From positions 642,001 through 706,000 of the forward strand of contig CAMXCT020001112.1 in NCBI GenBank assembly GCA_947184155.2: a stretch of 64,000 bases of DNA, given 5' to 3'. Under the pieces are notes generated by a model. That model worked only from the letters and a program-made list of their open reading frames with translations, did no database searches and was not told the origin of the DNA. A program made the translations under genes and the position numbers. Shown in pieces: positions 1 to 11,389 of the stretch (within the stretch, counting starts at the first letter, position 1; the number at the start of each line of letters is the position of its first letter). Source of the stretch: Cladocopium goreaui (Eukaryota > Sar > Dinophyceae > Suessiales > Symbiodiniaceae).

Positions 1-229
1 TAAACAATCGAGATATGAGCTATCACCGACTCAGACTTTCAGCTGGTCACCATACAACTGATGCAGCCATCTCAACCCGTTTGCATCAAGATCATGACTC
101 TGTGGAGTGCCCTTGCATTTAGGCAACTGTTCTAGGGGGTTCAGATGTATCAACCATGTTTATCCTATCAATTTCGGAATTTCGGATGTTTCAACCATGA
201 TTTTGCCCATGTGTCAACTCATGTTTAAT

Positions 230-332
230 CTGGTTGGTGGTTTCAACCTCTCTGAAAAATATGAAAGTCAGTTGGGATGATGACATTCCCAATATATGGA
301 AAGTCATAAAAGCCATGTTCCAAACCACCAGT
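230..332. mobile_element. MITE family A copy (CTGGTTGGTGGTTT ends)
   Basis: A ~103-115 bp non-coding unit whose ends read CTGGTTGGTGGTTT and AAACCACCAACCAG, with a conserved middle containing CTCTGAAAAATAT and GTTGGGATGATGACATTCCC. Other copies are at about 2855-2940 (truncated), 14876-14993, 15270-15363, 19714-19813, 37428-37542, 40252-40368 and 57875-57978. The terminal inverted repeats and lack of coding potential fit a non-autonomous DNA transposon. No autonomous partner is visible. Confidence 0.75.
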
Positions 333-568
333 AATTCTATGCTATGAAATCCAAGTACATAGAAAAAATAATCATACCAAGTATACCAATCATATATTAT
401 TATTATTATATATTGGTATATAATTACACAGTAACCATCATGCTGAATTGGGAATTTCGGAGTGACGGTGACGTCACCGGTTTCATCAGATTCCCCCCTG
501 GTCTCATCTTATGATTGGTTCAACCGAGGGGTTGAAAGGGGTTCACATCAGCAAATCACCATCCCAAC

Positions 569-849
569 TACCCTCTGGTAAACCTACAAAAAACTATGGA
601 AAATGGCCATAGAAATCGTTGATTTACCCATGAAAAATGGTGATGTGTCCATAGTTATGTTGAATTACCAAGGAGGGGACTTGATAAAAGCCACTGGATA
701 TCCGCCATGAGAATTGAGCCGTCTTCGAAAGCCTGGGTTATAGTCTTAGCATGTCTTGGCATGTACCCATAGGATCCCATAGGCAGAATCGAAACCGCCA
801 AAGGAAGCACATAGTGGGAATCCAAACAGAATGGGCAAGAATGAATGTG

Positions 850-881
<32 letters not shown>

Positions 882-1300
882 AAATCATCATGTTTAATGG
901 GTTAATCAACGATTTCTATGGCCATTTTCAATAGCTACGTAACAAATTACCAGAGTGTATAAATCCTGTGCGAACATGTGGATTGATCATCCAATCAGCG
1001 TTTTATAAACCAAGCCAAATCATGATATAATCATATAAACCAACCGTCATTTTTCTATTTTACCATTATATTTTGATAAAGAAAACCAACCATTATCATG
1101 GAACAATGATCTTATATTCATGTAAACATGCATATCGAATATGGGATCTTTTTCCAATCATGCTTGAGATTATGATCATAATAAACCAACCATACCCTCT
1201 GGTAAACTAACATAACTATGGAAAGATCCACCATTTTTAATGGAGAAATCCACTATTTCTATGGCCATTTTCAATAGCTATGTTAAATTACCAGAGGGTA
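569..1300. mobile_element. Three MITE family B copies (569-676, 850-959, 1193-1300)
   Basis: Family B units are ~105-120 bp. They begin TACCCTCTGGTAA and end TTACCAGAGGGTA, with inner arms CATAGCTATGGAAAAT and ATTTTCAATAGCTATG, so nearly the whole unit folds back on itself. A TA at each outer edge would fit a TA target duplication, as in Tc1/mariner-type MITEs. At least 27 copies or fragments occur in the window. Confidence 0.8.
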
Positions 1301-1699
1301 ACCGCATTATCAAAAAAAGAAAACAAACATCCGTTCTCGCCCTATTATAATTTATCCCATTGCATCCCATAGTATATTCCCATTTTTTGCTACCATTAAT
1401 GTTGCTTATATCATCATCTTCCTATGGCCTATGGTTTCCTATGGTTTCCTGTGGTTTTCATGATCATGGTATTATGATATAATAATCACAATACACCGAC
1501 CATTTTTTAAACCCTTATATTATCCATTTGGGGGGTTCCATTTGGAGGTAACATGTAAAACATTATAAACCCATAATTTTGGTTTGGGGTACCCCCATTT
1601 TAGGAAACCTCCGTTTATTATTCGCTATTAACCCTGTATTAACCAATCATTAACCGTTACAGTAATTGTTAATAATGGTTAAAGATGGTCAATAATGGT

Positions 1700-1935
1700 T
1701 AATGAAGAAAGAAGGAAGAAACCAAGAGGAAACCAAGAGGAACCAGATGAGAACCAGGGGAACCAGGAGGAACAGGAGGAACCAGGAGGAACCAGGAGGA
1801 ACAAGGAGGAACCATGAAACCTAGGAGGAACCACGAGAACCAGGAGGAACCAGGAGAACCACGAGGAACAGGGAGGAAACCAGGAGGAACCAGGATGAAC
1901 CAGGATGAACCAGGAGGAAACAGGAGGAACCAGGA
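1700..1935. repeat. Purine-rich minisatellite (GGAGGAACCA)n
   Basis: Imperfect tandem 10-13 bp units around AACCAGGAGG on the plus strand. The complementary strand is open for about 90 codons, which is a by-product of the repeat and not a gene. Confidence 0.85.
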
Positions 1936-1939
1936 GAAA

Positions 1940-2127
1940 CCAAGAGGAAACCATTATTAACCATTATTAACCATTATTAACCATTATTAACCATTATTAA
2001 TCATTATTAACCATTATTAACCATTATTAACCATTATTAACCATTATTAATCATTATTAACCATTATTAACCATTATTAACCATTATTAACCATTATTAA
2101 CCATTATTAACCATTATTAACCACTAT
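1940..2127. repeat. Microsatellite (CCATTATTAA)n
   Basis: About nineteen near-perfect 10-bp units, with two units carrying C to T changes (TCATTATTAA). It directly abuts the purine-rich minisatellite. Confidence 0.95.
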
Positions 2128-2167
2128 TCCAATCATTAACCCTTAATTCTTCTGTGAATCTCATTAC

Positions 2168-2248
2168 CCCAGCGTCCTGCATGTTGACAATGCGTCCCTC
2201 CCAAAGCTCCCACTCCACGGAATCTCCCTGGCGCCGGAGCGAAAACTG
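2168..2248 (-). CDS. Candidate internal exon, unknown protein
   Basis: On the minus strand, CACACCAG precedes and GTAATGA follows an 81-bp block open in phase 0 for 27 codons. The residues include QGDSVEWELWEGRIVN. The block is markedly more GC-rich than its AT-rich, repeat-filled surroundings, as other likely exons here are. I do not recognise the protein. The call rests on base composition, an open frame and plausible GT/AG borders. Confidence 0.42.
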
Positions 2249-2939
2249 CTGGTGTGAAACGTTTGGTGGCTTAACTGATCGTGGAACTTACCATGGAAAA
2301 ATGAGGCCAAATTTTGGTGCTTTAACCATGTAACTCACCAGTGAAAAATGAGGCCAAACATGTCATCGATGTGAAAACCCCTGCAATTTAATCAATCATG
2401 GTGATTTAAGATGGTGATTTGACAACTCAAGCATGGTGAACAATCCATCGATGGTTTGACCACCCGTGAAACACAGGGATTTTGAAGCTCGTGGCTGGTT
2501 ACTGATGATAGCCGCTAATGCCATTGAGTCCGGACAACCACAAGGTCAACGCGTCATCTGCGCACAAACGACCCACTTTTGACGTGCACAGACGAACCCT
2601 GAACCCAAAAACAAGACCATTGAGCCTTAGATCGCTGCTAGAAATCGCTAAGGTTAAATTGGGATTGCCCAACACCAAGCCATCTGTTGGCAGCTGGGCC
2701 TGATTTTTATGGGTGGGTCACAACGACAAAACTCCAAGGACTTAGGCGATTAATTTTTTTTCGCCACCGGCGCAAATTCAGTTACATGGCACCCTTACGT
2801 AGATCAAGCAAGTAGATCATTTGGGAGAGTTGCAAAACCAACCATAATTTATTACTGGTTGGTGGTTTTAACCATCTTGAAAAATATTTGTCAATGGGAA
2901 GGATTTTCCCATCACCGGGGGGGCCCATCCTGCATTTAT

Positions 2940-3040
2940 AACTGGCCTCACTGAGCCAGTCCGCCATCTCACCCATGACATCGCCAGAGACCGACTTGTC
3001 CTGGCAGCCATCGAGGATATCACTGGCAAAACATAGACGG
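2940..3040 (-). CDS. Weak coding-like island, unknown protein
   Basis: A GC-richer block next to a MITE. The minus strand is open in two frames, one reading ...GEMADWLSEASYKC. An AG acceptor (GGCTGCCAG) and a GTGAG donor lie inside it, so a real exon could be very short. Treat as a possible exon fragment only. Confidence 0.22.
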
Positions 3041-3175
3041 TAGTGCCCCCCCAGTGATGTTTGTTGGTTTATAGCCCCCATGAAAAGTAATGAAAAGTAT
3101 AGGTATATCTACCATAAACCCGAGTTATTGGAGTTATAAACTAACTTAGCTAACGAACTAGGGCACCACCTTGTA
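3041..3175. mobile_element. MITE family C, divergent copy
   Basis: Family C ends read TACAAGGTGGTGCCCC and GGGGCACCACCTTGTA, with an inner pair GTTGGTTTATAAACCCC and GGAGTTATAAACCAAC. This copy has a damaged left end. Better copies are at 40850-40977 and 47860-47985, and related fragments are near 17762-17920, 22735-22775 and 40590-40705. Confidence 0.7.
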
Positions 3176-3179
3176 GAGG

Positions 3180-4656
3180 AATTTAATGGTTTGATGCCAT
3201 TTTTTATGAGAGAATTGCATAAAGAACGGTGACTTGACCAACCAAACACATTGGATATTTTGGGCATGACAATTGATGGAGTTTATGCAGTCACCATTGA
3301 AAAGTTGTGGTTTGAGCATCAAAGATTGGGATGTTCTAGCATCAAGAATTGGGATTTGACATGATTTAACATGATTTTTTGGGCATCAAATAGTGGGGAT
3401 TCACGGACTAAACTTACTAAACTGTGATGGAGATTCGAGATTTACATAGATTTACCATCTTTCATCGAACATTGGCGACCTACCAAATTGGATTCAGCCC
3501 AAAAGTTGGCAAATCCCCGTAATTCGGGACGATTCGTCCCGAATCTCCCCATTTTCAACCACATTTTTTGTCAGCAGAAAAAATCAGCATAAACCGAACC
3601 GTCCTCGACTCATCATTTTTGCCAAAATCCTCGAAAAAGGGTGAATCCTCCCTTTTTTTCAGAGTTTTCATTGGTGTTACCGAGGTGAAGTTACCACAAC
3701 AGACATTTCACAACGGGGCGAACCTCAAAGGTTTCCATGTCCATCACGTGGTAGGAACCATCGTCGTCGTCTCTGTAGCTGAAGGTGCCAACTGAGCCAA
3801 GGATCAATTCTTGGAAGTGTTCCAATTAGAAGTGGATATGTAACAATAGTTATAGATATGTTGTAGTTATAGGGGTAAAACATGGTAAAACATTGTAAAA
3901 CATGGTAAAACATGGTCCCAACGTATGTCTGTTTACAACCATAAATCAATAATGTGGGTAAAACATGGTAAAGCAGCGCCCAAAACAGCGAAGGATTTGC
4001 CTTCCACGTCGCTCCGTGAATCTTTTTTACCACTTGACCAGGGGGAATTCAAATGGGGATGGGTCAATACCTATACATACCATTTTTAGTGGGATGAACA
4101 TCCATTTACCAGTTATTTTGATGTTCACCAGGGGTACAAGGTTTTGACACACTGCCAAATTGAGTTTGAAACAAATCTGCCCATTTTGGATTTAGGGCAT
4201 TTACAACCTGGATCAGGGGAAAAAGGACACCTTAATTCGACCGTCATGTTCCGCAATTCGGCGCAATTTTCAAAATCACGTAGTTTGACCCAAAGAAGTT
4301 GGTTTGAAACCTAAAAAATTGTGCCAAATTGTGGAAATATACAGTCATCACAGTCGGCTTGCGGAGAAGGGTGTGCAATTTGAATTTGTGCATCAGAATT
4401 CTCGAACAATTGCCGAAATTTGGCGAAGTGGGTTCATCTACGACTGGGCTGTTGGTTTGTGAGCACTCTACTCCACGTATGACCAACAAACCTGAATGAC
4501 CAACAATCATGCAGTCAATTTGTCAAGATGTTTTGGATCCGTATATTTTTGGGAAACGCAGGGAAAGTATCAGATCGCCTAGAAAAAAAACGTACCATCA
4601 AGAAGAGATACAAGTGGTTGTCCAGGATTCTATATTCTAATATATTATATGCTATG

Positions 4657-4691
<35 letters not shown>

Positions 4692-5040
4692 TATGTTATA
4701 AATACATATTATATATACTGGGTACTGATGAGTTAGGGCTTGTGGCCCCGGATGAGTCAGGACTTGCTGGGGTCTAGTCCTATCTCTTGTGTCCACTGTT
4801 TGAAGCGCTTATGGGGAATTGGCTAGAATAGCCACATGAGTTAGGAGTTTTGGTACCTGGGATTTGCCAAAACTCCCAACTCATGTGCGCTGAACCCGCT
4901 CTGAGACCTGAATGCAAGTCTGAAAAAAAACACCTTGATAAATGATCGGGACTTCATGTTTTGTCACAGCAGCAAGGGCTGATGAGATAGAAAATTACAA
5001 TGGTTCTAGAAAAAACAAGTCCTATCTCACATGCGTTCAG
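3180..5040. other. Non-coding interval with MITE E and a foldback
   Basis: No supported exon. It contains a family E element (about 4041-4160; core AGTGGGATGAACATCCATTT, with copies near 36365-36465, 48588-48700 and 55398-55485), a TA/TG microsatellite (4655-4692) and a short inverted repeat (about 4838-4890) around ACATGAGTTAGGAGTTTTGG. The phrase AAGTCCTATCTCA, which is the core of the adjoining satellite, first appears near 5018. Confidence 0.55.
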
Positions 5041-8000
5041 TGGTCCATCTTTTTGCCTAGTTACACCCATGTGCCATTAGATTTCCCGGATCAACCCCCA
5101 CAAGTCCTATCTCACCTGCTTTTAGTTGTGACTATTTTTCCCTTGCTGCACCCATGTGCCATTAGATTTCCCAGGTCAAATCGTCAAATCCCCACAAGTC
5201 CTATCTCATCTGCTTTTAGTGGTCAATAGCTTTCCCTTGCTGCACCCATGTGCCAGTTAAACTTTCGAGGTCAAATCCCCACAAGTCCTATTTCATCTGC
5301 TTTAGCCTTTTAGTGGTCGTTATTTTTTTCCCTTGCCGCACCCATGCGCCACTAGATTTCCCAGGTCAAATCCCCACAAGTCCTACCTCACCTGCTTTTA
5401 GTGGTAACTATTTTTCCCTTGCTGCACCCATGTGCCATTAGATTTCCCAGGTCAAATCGTCAAATCCCCACAAGTCCTATCTCATCTGCTTTTAGTGGTC
5501 ACTAGCTTTCCCTTGCTGCACCCATGTGCCAGTTAGACTTTCGAGGTCAAACCCCCACAAGTCCTATCTCATCTGCTTTAGCCTTTTAGTGGTCGTTATT
5601 TTTCCCATGCCACACCCATGCGCCACTAGATTTCCCAGGTCAAATCTCCACAAGTCCTACCTCACGTGCTTTTAGTGGTGACCATTTTTTTCTCTTGCTG
5701 CACCCATGTGCCAGTAGATTTCCCACAAGTCCTATCTCATCTGCATTTATTGGTCAAGAGCTTTCCCTTGCTGCACCCATGTGCCAGTTAGACTTTCGAG
5801 GTCAAATCCCCACAAGTCCTACCTCATCTGCTTTTAGTCGTCGTTATTTCTCCCTTGTCGCACCATGCGCCGGTCGATTTCCCAAGTCAAATCTCCACAA
5901 GTCCTATCTCATCTGCTTTGTAGTGGTCGCTATTCAGTTTTTTTCATTTTACATTATTTTCCTGTTGTGTCTCCCATTATGTCTCTCCGTTGTGTCTCCC
6001 CGGGGAGGCGTTTGCAACTGCTGACCGTCCAGACCGCTCTGAGCAGTGAAGCTGTGGGTGCGAGCAGTTCCAAGCGCCTCCCCGGTGAGACACAACGGGT
6101 GCCATAGATTTCCCAAGTCAAGTCGTCAAATCTCCACAAATCCTATCTCGTCTGCTTTTAATGGTCGCTATTTTTCCCTTCCCATGTGCCATTAGATTTC
6201 CCAAGTCAAATCGTCAAATCTCCACAAGTCCTATCTAATCTGCTTTTAGTGGTCCCTATATGTCGCTATTTTTCCCTTGCCACACACATGTATTCAGCTT
6301 TTTCTCATTTTACATCATTTTCCTGTTGTGTCTCCCGTTGTGCCTCTCCGTTGTGTCTCCCCGGGGAGGCGTTTGCAACTGCTGACCGTCCAGACCGTTC
6401 TGAGCAGTGAAGCTGTGGGGATGAGCAGTTCCAAGCGCCTTCCCGGTGAGACACAACGGGCGCCATAGATTTCCCAAGTCAAATCGTCAAATCTCCACAA
6501 ATCCTATCTCATCTGCTTTTAGTGGTCGCTATTTTTTCCCTTGCCGCACCCATGCTCCATTACATTTCCCAAGTCAAATCGTTCAACCCCCACAAGTCCT
6601 ATCTCATCTGCTTTGCAGTGCTCGCTATTCATGTTTTTCTCATTTTACATCATTTTCCTGTTGTGTCTCCCGTTGTGCCTCTCCGTTGTGTCTCCCCGGG
6701 GAGGCGTTTGCAACTGCTGACCGTCCAGCCCGTTCTGAGCAGTGAAGCTGTGGGGGCGAGCAGTTCCAAGCGCCTCCCCGGTGAGACACAACTGGTGCCA
6801 TAGATTTCCCAAGTCAAATCGTCAAATCTCCACAAATCCTATCTCATCTGCTTTTAGTGGTCGCTATTTTTCCCTTGCCGCGCCCATGTGCCATTAGATT
6901 TCCCAGGCCAAATCCCCACAAGTCCTATCTCATCTGCTTTGCAGTGGTCGCTATTCATGTTTTTCTCATTTTACATCATTTTCCTGTTGTGTCTCCCGTT
7001 GTGCCTCTCCGTTGTGTCTCCCCGGGGAGGCGTTTGCAACTGCTGACCGTCCAGCCCGTTCTGAGCAGTGAAGCTTTGGGGGCGAGCAGTTCCAAGCGCC
7101 TCCCCGGTGAGACACAACGGGTGCCATAGATTTCCTAAGTCAAATCGTCAAACCTCCACAAGTCCTATCTCATCTGCTTTTAGTGGTCGCTATTTTTTCC
7201 CTGGCCGCGCCCATGTGCCATTAGATTTCCCAGGCCAAATCCCCACAAGTCCTACCTCATCTGCTTTGCAATGGTCCCTATTCATGTTTTCCTCATTTTA
7301 CATCATTTTCCTGTTGTGTCTCCCGTTGTGTCTCTCTGTTTTGCCTCCCCAGGGAGGCGTTTGCAACTGCTGACCGTCCAGCCCGTTCTGAGCAGTGAAG
7401 CTGTGGGGGCGAGCAGTTCCAAGCGCCTCCCCGGTGAGACAACACGGCTGCCATAGATTTCCCAAGCCAAATCGTCAAATCTCCACAAGTCCTATCTCAT
7501 CTGCTTTCAGTGGTCGCTATTTTTCCGTTGCCACACCCATGTGCCATTAGATTTCCCAAGTCAAATCGTCAAACCCACACAAGTCCTATCTCATCTGCTT
7601 TGCAGTGGTCGCTATTCAGCTTTATCTTAGTTTACATCATTTTCCTGTTGTGTCTCCCGTTGTGCCTCTCCGTTGTGTCTCCCGGGGAGGCGTTTGCAAC
7701 TGCTGACCGTCCAGCCCGTTCTGAGCAGTGAAGCTTTGGGGGCGAGCAGTTCCAAGCGCCTCCCCGGTGAGACACAACGGGTGCCATAGATTTCCCAAGT
7801 CAAATCGTCAAACCCCCACGTGTCCTATCTAATCTGCTTTGTAGTGGTCGCTATTCAGCTTTTTCTCATTTTATATCATTTTCCTGTTGTGTCTCCCGTT
7901 GTGCCTCTCCGTTGTGTCTCTCCGTTGTGTCTCCCCGGGGAGGCGTTTGCAACTGCTGACCGTCTAGCCCGTTCTGAGCAGTGAAGCTGTGGGGGCGAGC

Positions 8001-9060
8001 AGTTCCAAGCGCCTCCCCGGTGAGACACAACTGGTGCCATAGATTTCCCAAGTCAAATCGTCAAATCTCCACAAATCCTATCTCATCTGCTTTTAGTGGT
8101 CGCTATTTTTTCCCTGGCCGCGCCCATGTGCCATTAGATTTCCCAGGCCAAATCCCCACAAGTCCTATCTCATCTGCTTTGCAGTGGCGCTATTCATGTT
8201 TTTCTCAGTTTACATCATTTTCCTGTTGTGTCTCCCGTTGTGCCTCTCCGTTGTGTCTCCCCAGGGAGGCGTTTGCAACTGCTGACCGTCCAGCCCGTTC
8301 TGAGCAGTGAAGCTTTGGGGGCGAGCAGTTCCAAGCCCCCGGTGAGACACAACGGGTGCCATAGATTTCCCAAGTCAAATCGTCAAATCTCCACAAGTCC
8401 TATCTCATCTGCTTTCAGTGGTCGCTATTTTTCCCTTGCCACACCCATGTGCCATTAGATTTCCCAAGTCAAATCGTCAAACCCACACAAGTCCTATCTC
8501 ATCTGCTTTGCAGTGGTCGCTATTTTTTTCCCCGCGCCCATGTGCCATTAGATTTCCCAGGCAAAATCTCCACAAGTCCTATCTCATCTGCTTTTAGTGG
8601 TCGCTATTTTTCCCTTGCCGCACCCACGTGCCATTAGATTTCCCAGGTCAAATCGTCAAATCCCCACAAGTCCTATTTCATTTGCTTTTAGTGGTCGCTA
8701 TTTTTCCCTTGCCGCCCCCACGTCCCATTAGATTTCTCAGGTCGAATCGTCAAATCTCCAAAGTCCTATATCTTATCTGCTTTTAGAGGTCGCTATTTTT
8801 CCCGTGCCGCGCCCATGTGCCATCAGATTTCCCAGGTCAAATCGTCAAATCTCCAAAAGTCCTATCTCAGCTGCTTTTAGTGGTAGCTATTTTTCCCTTG
8901 CCGCGCCCATGTGGCATCAGATTTCCCAGGTCAAATCGGCAAATCTCCAAAAGTCCTATATCTCATCTGCTTTTAGAGGTCGCTATTTTCCCCGTGCCGC
9001 GCCCATGTGCCATTAGATTTCTCTGGTCAAATCGTCAAATCCCCACAAGTCCTATCCCAT
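5040..9060. repeat. ~4-kb satellite, ~95-bp monomers
   Basis: Tandem, diverged monomers of about 92-95 bp. Each contains CACAAGTCCTATCTCATCTG, then a CTTTTAGTGGTCGCTATTTT segment, CCCTTGCCGCACCCATGTGC and CATTAGATTTCCCAGGTCAA. Monomers differ mainly by small deletions and by whether the AATCGTCA linker is present. Several open frames of 60-150 codons cross the array in every direction and look like repeat artefacts. From about 5940 to 8350 the simple monomers alternate with a longer hairpin-bearing insert, giving a higher-order period of about 330 bp. From 8350 to 9060 the array returns to simple monomers. Confidence 0.93.
5940..8355. repeat. Higher-order repeat with eight GC-rich hairpin units
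   Basis: Eight copies of a ~110-bp insert start near 5990, 6350, 6684, 7013, 7340, 7672, 7920 and 8248. Each begins GTTGTGTCTCCCCGGGGAGG and ends with the near-complement CCTCCCCGGTGAGACACAAC. The arms are about 30 bp, and the loop carries CTGACCGTCCAGCCCGTTCT. A TTTACATCATTTTCCTGTTG segment precedes each copy. Spacing is about 325-360 bp except one 250-bp unit. The strong arms suggest a foldback element that inserted once and was then amplified with the satellite. A hairpin RNA is possible but not shown. Confidence 0.85.
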
Positions 9061-9076
9061 CTGCTTTTACACGGGG

Positions 9077-9300
9077 AAGGGCATCCTGGCTCCCACTCCC
9101 CATTCTTATTTTTAACGGAAGCTACCGGAGGCCATGTGGGAAACTGCGGAGGTGCACAGCGAGACCGGTGACAGGCAACAACAGGGAGACACGCGGCCCG
9201 CGAGCCGTGTCGCTTCCCGTTAGAGATAAAAACAGGGAGACACGTGGCCGTCCGTTCTCCGCGAGCCGTGTCGCTGCCCGTTATTAAAGCTAACAACAGT
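9077..9300. repeat. GC-rich block with a direct duplication
   Basis: Two direct copies of a ~55-60 bp segment (about 9180-9225 and 9232-9285), both running ACAGGGAGACACG to GCGAGCCGTGTCGCT, border the satellite. Composition differs sharply from both flanks. Both strands are open for 80-150 codons but no family is recognisable. Confidence 0.6.
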
Positions 9301-11160
9301 AGAGAAACAACGAGAAAATGAAAAAAAAATACGTTCAGTAGTTTTTTACCATATTGCCAAATGGCTCAGGATGAAACCCATGAGATGGGAATTCTTCATG
9401 GGATATAGATGCTACAGTCCCAACACATGGGTTATGTGAACATGCCCCAAATCAGCCCTAAGTCCTATCTCATGTGTCCAAACTGTAGCCTGTAGCATTA
9501 AAAAACAAACCGTGGGAATGTAAAAACTTGATGCAGGTATCCTTCAAATGACTACTAGAACCACATGAGATGGGAGTTTGGCACTTTCAAAGGGCAAAAA
9601 CAATACTTTACTCATGAGATGGGAAATCAAAAAAACTGGACCCTCCGACAACTCCTATCTCATCCGTACCTAGTATACGTATTAATAAAAATTACTATAT
9701 AACATATAAAATATTATATTATTACATGTTGTAAACTTACATATTATATAATAATATATCATATAAAATGATGGTATTGGGACCGGATCATCCGCAAATA
9801 GGTTTGTTCTATGTCCCAACTCATGAGCCAACCTGCTGCAGGGTATTTTCTTCATTGCTTCATTTTTGGCTCCAAAGTCCCATTATTCTTTCTCGGATCA
9901 TTAATACATATTAATACCGCACTCCAACATTGGAATCATTTACGAAAAAAAAATGTGAGGCTACCCTCCGGTAAACTAACATAACTATGGAACATCACCA
10001 TTTTTTATGGGAAAATCCACTATAAATTGCTATTTTCAATAGCTATGTTAAATTACCAGAAGGTACTTTTTTTCAATAATCATTTTCACTACGTCATGGT
10101 CATCCCAGGTCATATTATCTATGTCTTTAGATCATGATTTTTGGGCTTGTCTGAAAATAACCAACCCAAATCCAATGGCTGGCTTGATTTTTTCAGGCTT
10201 TCCCAGTTTTTATTTTTGATATTTTGAGTCAATGGATTGGTTCCAGGGAAAATTTACAGGAAAGCCCCATATTTCATTGGGAAATCCATGGTTTCCTGCA
10301 AATTGTCCCTTAAACCAATCCATGGATTGAGGTTTTTTCTCCATGTTCAGACCTGAAAAAAAAACAGGAGGCCTTCCCAGACGGTCTCCACTTCAGGGAA
10401 CCTTGCCCCGCTGCTCAACCTGGACATCGCTCCAGAACTCGACACTTGGGAGGGTTTGTGGTAAATATATAATATAGCAATAATCTATAGATGTTGATAG
10501 AATTCATATATTGAATATATTATAGATATCTAATGAATGGTTGATCGAACTCCAATTTCATGGTAGATATATAATAACTCTAATGATAATGATATATATA
10601 TATATAATTATATATGTAATAAAAGTGGTGATGGGTCAAAACCTACTATGACTGCATTTGAGGGGACTATTACCATCCATGAACACCCTATAATGACTTT
10701 GGGTTCAACAGGGTGGGTTTTGACTCACAGCCAAGTGATAAAAACATGTTTTATGTGGAATGAAAACCACCAACATAAGTGGATGTGAGTCAAACTTTGA
10801 AAGTATACATCAATAATTATTATTACACTTCCCTGAGTTGATGTATACTTTCTTAAGTGGGAAAAAAATGTTTCAGCCACACTATAGATACTATAGATGA
10901 TCATATGGGCACGGGTCGAAACCCTGACACCCTGCAGTTCGCATAGTTGCTGTCCATGTCCCACCCATGTTAGGGAGAGTTGTAGGTGCATGACCTATAT
11001 GTCTTACTAAAATGATTCTCAGATTTATGTTGTTAAAATAGAAAAATGTTTCAATGTTTCAATGTTTCAATGTTTCTACCCTCCAGTCAACTCAAAAAAT
11101 AAACTCACATAGTAATATGGAAAATCCACCATGTCTAGATATGGAAAACGATGATCTACC
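9300..11160. other. AT-rich interval, no gene seen
   Basis: Contains a family B MITE (9962-10065), several isolated CATGAGATGGGA phrases (9384, 9563, 9613) that are the reverse complement of the satellite core, and AT microsatellite (10480-10620). No exon-like block stands out. Confidence 0.5.
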
Positions 11161-11173
11161 ATGATTTACTCAC

Positions 11174-11286
11174 TCCAATTGCTGATCGTCCATGGCATAG
11201 TTCCTAACATCGAGGCACGTCTTTTCGATGATCGCCCCGGTGAGGAGGTTCTTGAGCTTGGCTTTGGTAATGGCCACACCTTTCCC
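11174..11286 (-). CDS. Exon of elongation factor P-like protein
   Basis: A 113-bp minus-strand block preceded by CACCCCAG and followed by GTGAGT, a canonical donor. It encodes GKGVAITKAKLKNLLTGAII followed by EKT and an acidic tail. This matches the segment of bacterial and plastid-type EF-P between domains I and II: the conserved PGKG loop, KLKnLxTG, then (I/V)EKT. EF-P binds between the P and E sites of the ribosome and relieves stalling at polyproline. The acceptor falls just inside the PGKG loop. The rest of the gene would be in other exons, which I could not find. eIF5A is less likely because its equivalent loop carries the hypusine lysine and a different downstream sequence. The reading frame upstream of the AG is also open, so the exact 5' border is uncertain. 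Confidence 0.62.
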
Positions 11287-11389
11287 CTGGGGTGACACCA
11301 GCGGGACCGCGTACCCCAGGTACCCCGATAACCCCGGTAGGAACTTCAGCAAGATTTGGGACATGACACATAAATTGGAGATTTCAAGA

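Larger units (their letters stand above)
1..1690. other. AT-rich non-coding DNA with MITE copies
   Basis: No exon or RNA gene is visible. The stretch holds one copy of MITE family A (230-332), three copies of MITE family B (569-676, 850-959, 1193-1300) and short AT-rich simple sequence near 390-425. It could be intron or intergenic. Confidence 0.6.

Noticed and set aside
5865-8310. Many 60-110 codon ORFs in the satellite
   Set aside because: They recur with the repeat period in several frames, with no consistent start or motif.
5040-9060. CRISPR-like array
   Set aside because: Repeats are ~95 bp, diverged and contiguous with no unique spacers; this is a eukaryotic satellite.
11174-11286. 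eIF5A exon
   Set aside because: The downstream KLKNLLTG and IEKT fit EF-P better than the hypusine-loop surroundings of eIF5A.
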